Shown here: piece after piece, positions 5,336 to 9,682 of the stretch
Position numbering within the stretch: the first letter of the stretch is position 1
Layout: each line of letters starts with the position of its first letter
DNA from: Burkholderiales bacterium
GTDB taxonomy: Bacteria > Pseudomonadota > Gammaproteobacteria > Burkholderiales > Burkholderiaceae_C
Length of the DNA stretch: 9,682 nucleotides
Reading direction: 5' to 3'
Assembly (NCBI GenBank): GCA_947474415.1
Contig: CANJKD010000039.1
Span: forward strand, 1-9,682
The notes under the pieces: generated by a model
Told to the model about the DNA's origin: nothing
Database searches by the model: none
Seen by the model: only the letters and a program-made list of their open reading frames with translations
Program-made: the position numbers and the translations under genes

Positions 5336-6757
5336 ATGAACGCACCCTTGCCCGCCCACCTGCTGCCCTTGCTCGCGCCGCGCCCGATGCCTGCGGAGAT
5401 GCTGGCCACGCTGCAGGCGCACTTCGGCGCGCGCTGCTCCACTGCGATGGCGGTGCGCGAGCAGCACGGCCGTGACGAGTCGCCGATCGACGCGCCGCCG
5501 CCCGAAGCCGTGGTGTATTGCGAGAGCACCGAAGACGTGGCGGCGGTGGTGCGGCTGGCCGACCAGTACGCGGTGCCTGTGATCCCCTTCGGCACCGGCT
5601 CGTCGCTCGAAGGGCACTTGCTCGCGGTGCAGGGCGGGGTCAGCATCGACCTGTCACGCATGAGCAGGATCATCGCGGTGCAGCCCGAAGACCTCACCGT
5701 CACCGTGCAGGCAGGCGTCACGCGCATGCAGCTGAACAACGAGATCCGCCACACCGGCCTGTTCTTTCCGATCGACCCCGGTGCCGACGCGAGCCTGGGC
5801 GGCATGAGCGCCACCCGCGCCAGCGGCACGAATGCGGTGCGTTACGGCACGATGCGCGAGAACGTGCTGGGCCTGACGGTGGTCACGGCCAGTGGTGAGG
5901 TCATCCGCACCGGCACACGGGCGCGCAAGTCATCCGCCGGCTATGACCTGACGCGGCTGATGGTTGGCAGTGAAGGCACGCTGGGCGTGATGACCGAGGT
6001 CACGCTGCGCCTGTACCCGCTGCCCGAAGCGATCTCTGCTGCCACCTGCACTTTTCCGAGCATCGATGCCGCAGTGCGCACCACGATCCAGATCATCCAG
6101 ATGGGCATTCCGATTGCCCGCTGCGAGTTGCTTGACGCGCACGCGGTGCGGGCCGTGAACCGGCACGACAAGCTCACGCTCACCGAGGCGCCGATGCTGC
6201 TGATGGAGTTCCACGGCAGCGCCGCCAGCGTGAAAGAGCAGGCCGCGACGGTGCAAGACATTGCCAGCGAGTACGGCGGCTCCGGCTTCCAGTGGGCGAC
6301 CACGCCCGAAGAGCGCACCAGGCTCTGGACCGCCCGCCACCACGCCTACTTCGCCGGTGCGCAGATGAAGCCCGGCTGCCGCACCGTGACCACCGACACC
6401 TGCGTGCCGATTTCGCAGCTGGCCGAGTGCGTGACGGCGGCTTCCGAGGCGGCCACGGCGGCCAGCATGGCGCACTACATCGTGGGGCATGTGGGTGACG
6501 GCAACTTCCACATCGCCTACCTCGTCGACCCGACGATTCCGGCCGAACGCGAACTCGCCGAGCGGCTGAATCAGGAACTGGTGCAGCGAGCCATCGATGT
6601 GCAGGGCACCTGCAGCGGTGAGCACGGCATCGGGCTGCACAAAATGGGATTCCTGGTCAATGAAGCGGGTACAGGCGCGATCGACATGATGCGCACGTTG
6701 AAGCGCGCGCTTGACCCGAAGAACATCATGAACCCGGGGAAGATATTCGTGCTCTGA
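5336..6757 (+). CDS. FAD-linked D-lactate/glycolate-type dehydrogenase
   Basis: A 473-residue flavoprotein of the GlcD/DLD family (vanillyl-alcohol-oxidase fold), which oxidises D-2-hydroxy acids such as D-lactate or glycolate and passes electrons to the respiratory chain. The N-terminal half is the FAD-binding domain: IPFGTGSSLEGH around residues 83-94, then VTVQAGVT, DPGADASLGGM, ASGTNAVRYGTM and VGSEGTLGV. The C-terminal half has the metal-site residues of D-2-hydroxyacid dehydrogenases: H385 and H392 in HVGDGNFH and E429 in GTCSGEHGIG. It closes with NPGKIF. The start at 5336 has GGAG (5325-5328) seven bases upstream; an earlier in-frame ATG at 5267 overlaps the divergent gene. The length and single-subunit form favour a D-lactate dehydrogenase of the mitochondrial LDHD/DLD1 type over glycolate oxidase, because no glcE or glcF follows. 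The substrate remains an inference. Confidence 0.9.
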   Translation: MNAPLPAHLLPLLAPRPMPAEMLATLQAHFGARCSTAMAVREQHGRDESPIDAPPPEAVVYCESTEDVAAVVRLADQYAVPVIPFGTGSSLEGHLLAVQGGVSIDLSRMSRIIAVQPEDLTVTVQAGVTRMQLNNEIRHTGLFFPIDPGADASLGGMSATRASGTNAVRYGTMRENVLGLTVVTASGEVIRTGTRARKSSAGYDLTRLMVGSEGTLGVMTEVTLRLYPLPEAISAATCTFPSIDAAVRTTIQIIQMGIPIARCELLDAHAVRAVNRHDKLTLTEAPMLLMEFHGSAASVKEQAATVQDIASEYGGSGFQWATTPEERTRLWTARHHAYFAGAQMKPGCRTVTTDTCVPISQLAECVTAASEAATAASMAHYIVGHVGDGNFHIAYLVDPTIPAERELAERLNQELVQRAIDVQGTCSGEHGIGLHKMGFLVNEAGTGAIDMMRTLKRALDPKNIMNPGKIFVL

Positions 6758-6792
6758 CGCGCCGTTCCGGGGCGCCTGTGGCGCAGCGTCAG
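6754..6792. terminator. inverted repeat spanning two convergent stop codons, possible bidirectional terminator
   Basis: CTGACGC (6754-6760) and GCGTCAG (6786-6792) are perfect inverted arms. The stem can extend by GCC:GGC (6761-6763 with 6780-6782) across a three-base bulge. Each outer arm contains one stop codon: TGA at 6755-6757 for the dehydrogenase and the complement of TGA at 6789-6791 for the SpoVR gene. There is no T run on either side, so an intrinsic terminator is not proven; the structure could also limit read-through between convergent genes. Confidence 0.35.
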
Positions 6793-6960
6793 TGATTCGG
6801 CGCGGGCACGCGCAGTTGCTGCAGCACGGCGCCCGAGGCATCGACGCTGTCGACTTGCACGCCGAAGCCCCACAACCGCGCTACGTGCTTGAGCACCTCT
6901 TGGGTGTTGTCATGCAATGGCCGGTTATTGTGGCGCGTGTGGCGCAGCGTGAGTGATCGG
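6777..6960. repeat. short imperfect direct repeat within and at the end of the spoVR gene
   Basis: TGTGGCGCAGCGT is found at 6777-6789 and again at 6938-6950. Alignment continues past one mismatch with AGTGAT and then CGG after a one-base gap, ending at 6800 and 6960. The right copy encodes part of the conserved RSLTLRHT segment of SpoVR on the minus strand; the left copy spans the SpoVR stop codon. The coordinates cover both copies and the sequence between them. Confidence 0.5.
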
Positions 6961-8318
6961 TCGCCGCGCAGGTTGACGTTCCAGACCTGGATGTCGGGCT
7001 CGCGCGAGCTGAGGTCGTACTGTCGTGCCAGCGCCTCGCGCAAGCGCTTGAAACCGGACGGATCGTGGATGGCCGAGACGGCGAGATTTTCGGCCTTTTC
7101 GTCGTCGATGATCGCGAACAGCCGCAGGTCGCGCATCAGCTTCGGCGACAGGTACTGGCCGACGAAGCTCTCGTCCTTGAAGTTGCGCATCGCATGGTCG
7201 AGTGTGGGCAGCCAGGGCTGGCCGGCGATGTTCGGGAACCATTCGCGGTCTTCGTCGGTCGGGTGCTCGCAGATGCGCTTGATGTCGGTGTACATCGCAA
7301 AGCCGAGTGCATACGGGTTGATGCCGCTGTAGGCGCGGTGCCCGACCGGAGGCTGGTACACCACGTTGGTGTGCGACTTGAGCCACTCGATCATCACGCC
7401 GTCGGTCAGGTAGCCGTCGTCGTACATGGTGTTCAGCAGGTGGTGGTGCCAGAAAGTGGCCCAGCCTTCGTTCATCACCTGCGTCTGGCGCTGCGGGTAG
7501 AAGTACTGCGCGATCTTGCGCACGATGCGCACGATCTCGCGCTGCCAGGGTTCCAGCAGTGGCGCATTCTTCTCGATGAAGTACAGGATGTTCTCCTGCA
7601 GCTCGGCGGGGAAGCGCTTTGCATCCGCCACGTCTTCGGCACGTTCCGGCTTTTTCGGCAGCGTGCGCCAGATGTCGTTGACTTGCGATTGCGCGTGTTC
7701 GAGCCGGTCTTTGCGGCGCGCCAATTCCTCGGCGAACGACAGCTTGCTCGGCCGGCGGTAGCGGTCGACGCCGTAGTTCTGCAAAACGTGGCAGCTGTCG
7801 AGCAGCACCTCGACCGGGCCCAGGCCGTAGCGCTCTTCGCACTCGGCGATGTAGTTCCGCGAGTAGACCAGGTAATCGATGATCGACGACGCATCGGTCC
7901 AGAGCTTGAAGAGGTAGTTGCCCTTGAAGAAGCTGTTGTGGCCATAGGCCGCATGGGCGATCACCAGCGCCTGCATGGCGGTGGTGTTCTCTTCCATCAG
8001 GTAGCTGATGCAGGGGTCAGAGTTGATGACGATCTCGTAGGCCAGGCCCATCTGGCCGCGCTTGTAGTTCTTCTCGTTCGAGATGAACTCCTTGCCGTAG
8101 CTCCAGTGCCGGTAGTTCACCGGCATGCCCACCGATGCATAGGCGTCCATCATCTGCTCGGCGGTGATGATTTCGAGCTGGTTCGGGTAGGTGTCGAGGC
8201 CGAAGCGCTGTGCAGTGGTGCGAATCACCTCGTGGTATTGCTCGACCAGTTCGAACGACCAGTCGCTCGGATCGGGCAGAGGCGTCGCCGACCGCGGGCC
8301 GGCCGGCCGCGGTGCCAT
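6789..8318 (-). CDS. SpoVR family protein (YcgB-like)
   Basis: A 509-residue cytoplasmic protein resembling E. coli YcgB (510 residues) throughout. SpoVR was named for a role in Bacillus spore cortex formation; in non-sporulating proteobacteria it is tied to the stress-related prkA-yeaH-spoVR cluster and its biochemistry is unknown. Landmarks from the N-terminus are DTYPNQLEIITAEQMMDAY, YEIVINSDPCISYLMEENT, HAAYGHNSFFKGNYLF, LLDSCHVLQNYGVDRYRRP, EKNAPLLEPWQREIVRIVRK, VMNEGWATFWHHH, SGINPYALGFAMYTDIKRIC and VNLRGDRSLTLRH. The ATG at 8318-8316 gives family length and places SDWSFELVEQY where YcgB has its counterpart, but it lacks a Shine-Dalgarno. An in-frame ATG at 8408 has GGGGAG eight bases upstream and an ATGA overlap, but would add 30 residues with codon use unlike the gene. 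It follows yeaH on the same strand. Confidence 0.92.
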   Translation of the reverse strand: MAPRPAGPRSATPLPDPSDWSFELVEQYHEVIRTTAQRFGLDTYPNQLEIITAEQMMDAYASVGMPVNYRHWSYGKEFISNEKNYKRGQMGLAYEIVINSDPCISYLMEENTTAMQALVIAHAAYGHNSFFKGNYLFKLWTDASSIIDYLVYSRNYIAECEERYGLGPVEVLLDSCHVLQNYGVDRYRRPSKLSFAEELARRKDRLEHAQSQVNDIWRTLPKKPERAEDVADAKRFPAELQENILYFIEKNAPLLEPWQREIVRIVRKIAQYFYPQRQTQVMNEGWATFWHHHLLNTMYDDGYLTDGVMIEWLKSHTNVVYQPPVGHRAYSGINPYALGFAMYTDIKRICEHPTDEDREWFPNIAGQPWLPTLDHAMRNFKDESFVGQYLSPKLMRDLRLFAIIDDEKAENLAVSAIHDPSGFKRLREALARQYDLSSREPDIQVWNVNLRGDRSLTLRHTRHNNRPLHDNTQEVLKHVARLWGFGVQVDSVDASGAVLQQLRVPAPNH

Positions 8319-8511
8319 CAGCGGGTGCAGTTCGGCCTTGCGTCGATCCGCCGTGAAGGGCGGCCAAGGACCGACAACCAATCGACGTTCACCCGGAAAG
8401 CCCGTCATGACGACCACTCCCCGCCGACCGTGTACGGTGTGCGACCCTCCGCGAGGTTGGGGCCTTGCTTGGGGCGGCCCGGCGCGGCGGCCCATGAAGA
8501 ATGAGTGGATC
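8319..8511 (-). other. 193-base yeaH-spoVR spacer, repeat-like, with a nested hairpin
   Basis: The stretch between the YeaH and SpoVR genes looks unlike the flanking coding DNA. It holds an inverted repeat CGTCGAT (8341-8347) / ATCGACG (8381-8387). Nested inside is a tight hairpin, CCGCC (8348-8352) / GGCGG (8359-8363), with a six-base loop. On the minus strand the unit GGGCCGCC occurs twice near its upstream end, and the CCGCCCCAAGCAAGGCCCC type of sequence recalls, from memory, dispersed intergenic repeats of Burkholderiales genomes. Read as codons extending SpoVR, the part near 8345-8408 uses many A- or T-ending codons (GGT, CGT, CGA, GTT, CCT), which the neighbouring genes avoid. I therefore take it as mostly non-coding. 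Confidence 0.5.
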
Positions 8512-8515
8512 TCAT
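8405..8515 (-). CDS. possible 36-codon small frame coupled to yeaH and spoVR (uncertain)
   Basis: A short frame starts at the ATG at 8515-8513, which overlaps the YeaH stop as ATGA, and ends at TGA 8407-8405, which overlaps the possible upstream SpoVR ATG (8408-8406), again as ATGA. The peptide begins MRSTHSSWAAAPGRPKQG and ends TVGGEWSS; it has no signal peptide, membrane segment or motif I recognise. The double overlap would fit translational coupling through the operon. Against it, the composition resembles repeat-derived spacer and no independent ribosome-binding site precedes it. The overlap of both stop-start pairs may be chance. Confidence 0.2.
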   Translation of the reverse strand: MRSTHSSWAAAPGRPKQGPNLAEGRTPYTVGGEWSS

Positions 8516-9682
8516 GACGACGCTCCTTCCTTCTTGAACAGCTCGCGAAATACCGGGTAGATCTGCGAGGCTTGCGTGACCTTGCGCATCGCGAATGCCG
8601 GGTGGCTTTCTTGCAGGCGGGCGTATTCCTCCCACAGGTTCTGCTCTTCCTCGGCCACCTGCACGTAGGCGAAGTAGCGGCACACCGGCAAGATCTTCTC
8701 AGTCAGCCATTCGCGGCAGCGGCCGCTGTCGTGGTGCCAGTTGTCGCCGTCGCTGGCCTGTGCGCCATAGATGTTCCACTCGGTCGGCGAGTAACGCGCC
8801 TTGATGATCTCGTCCATCAGCACGAGCGCGCTCGACACCACCGTGCCGCCCGTCTCGCGGGCGTGGAAGAAGTTCTCTTCGTCCACCTCTTGCGCCTGCG
8901 TGTGATGGCGGATGAAGACGAGATCGATATTGTCGTAGTGGCGGGTCAGGAACAGGTACAGCAGGATGAAGAAGCGTTTCGACAGCTCCTTGCGCGCCTC
9001 GTCCATAGAGCCCGATACGTCCATCAGGCAGAACATCACCGCCTTGGTTGTGGGCATGGGCACCTTCACGCGGCTGCGAAAACGCAGGTCGATCGGGTCG
9101 AGGTAGGGGATGCGCGACAGGCGATTGTTCAGTGCCTCGATGCGCGTCAGGAGTTCTTCCCGGCGGGCTTCGCGCAACAGATCGCTCGGCTGTGCCAGCA
9201 GCAGTGCCAGCTCTTCTTCGAGCTCGCGCAACTCACCGCGCGAGCCGGCGCCGATTGCCAGGCGCCGGCCGATCGCGCCGCGCATCGAGCGCACGACGCT
9301 GAGGTTGCTGGGTGTGCCGTCGTTGACGAAGCCGGCGCGGTGGCTCTTCCATTCGGGTGTCTCGGCGAGTTGCGTCTGCGTCATGCGCGGCAACGCCAGG
9401 TCGTCGAAGAAGATCTGCATGAACTCCTCTTTGCTGAGGTGGAAGACGAAGTCGTCTTCACCTTCGCCGGAATCGCCCGCCTCACCCTTGCCACTGCCCT
9501 TGCCGCCGCCGCCCTTGGGCCGCTCGATCTGGTCGCCGGTCACGTACTCCTTGTTGCCGGGGTGCACCACTTCACGCGTGCCACCGGGGCCGTGGCCGAA
9601 CACCGGCTCGCTGATGTCTTTCTTCGGAATGTGTATGTCTTCGCCGCGTTCCATGTCGCGGATGCCCCGGCCATCGACCGCA
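8512..9682 (-). CDS. yeaH: YeaH/DUF444 (UPF0229) family protein, N-terminus beyond window
   Basis: The frame runs unbroken to the right edge. Upstream of the first internal ATG (9654) it continues in frame as AVDGRGIRD, which matches the family, so that methionine is not the start and about 40 N-terminal residues are missing. The visible 390 residues resemble E. coli YeaH (427): DISEPVFGHGPGG, VHPGNKEYVTGDQIERPKGG, a Gly/Ser/Glu-rich linker, DDFVFHLSKEEF, HRAGFVNDGTPSNLSVVRS, MFCLMDVSGSMDEA, YIRHHTQA-type FIRHHTQAQEVDEE, ETGGTVVSSAL, QASDGDNW and the C-terminal IYPVFRELF. DVSGSM (9004-9021) is a von Willebrand A-like metal-site motif. The family partners with the serine kinase PrkA (YeaG), whose gene should lie to the right. 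In E. coli this cluster responds to starvation stress; the role here is inference. Confidence 0.94.
   Translation of the reverse strand, partial: AVDGRGIRDMERGEDIHIPKKDISEPVFGHGPGGTREVVHPGNKEYVTGDQIERPKGGGGKGSGKGEAGDSGEGEDDFVFHLSKEEFMQIFFDDLALPRMTQTQLAETPEWKSHRAGFVNDGTPSNLSVVRSMRGAIGRRLAIGAGSRGELRELEEELALLLAQPSDLLREARREELLTRIEALNNRLSRIPYLDPIDLRFRSRVKVPMPTTKAVMFCLMDVSGSMDEARKELSKRFFILLYLFLTRHYDNIDLVFIRHHTQAQEVDEENFFHARETGGTVVSSALVLMDEIIKARYSPTEWNIYGAQASDGDNWHHDSGRCREWLTEKILPVCRYFAYVQVAEEEQNLWEEYARLQESHPAFAMRKVTQASQIYPVFRELFKKEGASS

Noticed and set aside
4009..5475. 488-codon open frame on the plus strand
   Set aside because: It lies out of frame in aroG, antisense to the adenosyltransferase, and runs into the next gene. 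No domain is recognisable.
7065..8504. 479-codon open frame on the plus strand
   Set aside because: It is antisense to the whole SpoVR gene, whose conserved protein accounts for this DNA.
9652..9654. ATG as the start of the YeaH gene
   Set aside because: The frame continues upstream in family-like sequence to the window edge, and the family has about 40 more N-terminal residues.
1..9682. CRISPR arrays, tRNA or rRNA genes, insertion sequences, phage or plasmid functions
   Set aside because: I searched by eye and found no regularly spaced repeats, no tRNA-like fold, and no transposase, integrase or replication protein.

Overview
The window is GC-rich, densely coded chromosomal DNA with strong third-position G/C bias. 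Protein content and gene order fit a betaproteobacterium of the order Burkholderiales. This is inferred from family resemblance (TldD, AroG, PduO-type adenosyltransferase, YeaH/SpoVR); no rRNA or marker gene is present to prove it. I see no insertion sequence, phage gene, CRISPR array, tRNA or rRNA, so it reads as core genome.

Layout from left to right. Positions 1-244 (minus) hold the N-terminal part of a Rossmann-fold NAD(P)-dependent oxidoreductase. It is divergent from a LysR-type regulator at 351-1232 (plus). A small secreted protein of unknown function lies at 1275-1616 (minus). Next is tldD at 1791-3266 (plus). Its 3' end overlaps a probable promoter for a 26-codon leader peptide (3287-3367) rich in Phe and Trp codons. 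The leader is followed by a strong Rho-independent terminator (3385-3416) and then the DAHP synthase gene aroG (3482-4600, plus). A PduO-type cobalamin adenosyltransferase (4693-5268, minus) is divergent from an FAD-linked D-lactate/glycolate-type dehydrogenase (5336-6757, plus). The last part, all on the minus strand, is a SpoVR family gene (6789-8318) preceded by a YeaH/DUF444 gene that runs off the right edge (8512-9682). This matches the conserved prkA-yeaH-spoVR cluster, so prkA is expected just beyond the window.

The most interesting element is the aroG leader. Its peptide reads Phe-Trp-Phe-Trp at its core, and the RNA can fold either into a terminator or into a competing antiterminator whose arms I could pair base by base. 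This is the architecture of classical transcription attenuation, here predicted to tie the first step of aromatic amino-acid synthesis to charged tRNA-Phe and tRNA-Trp. The second point of interest is the 193-base gap between yeaH and spoVR. It carries a 36-codon frame joined to both neighbours by ATGA overlaps, yet its composition and structure look more like a dispersed non-coding element. The rest is ordinary housekeeping content.
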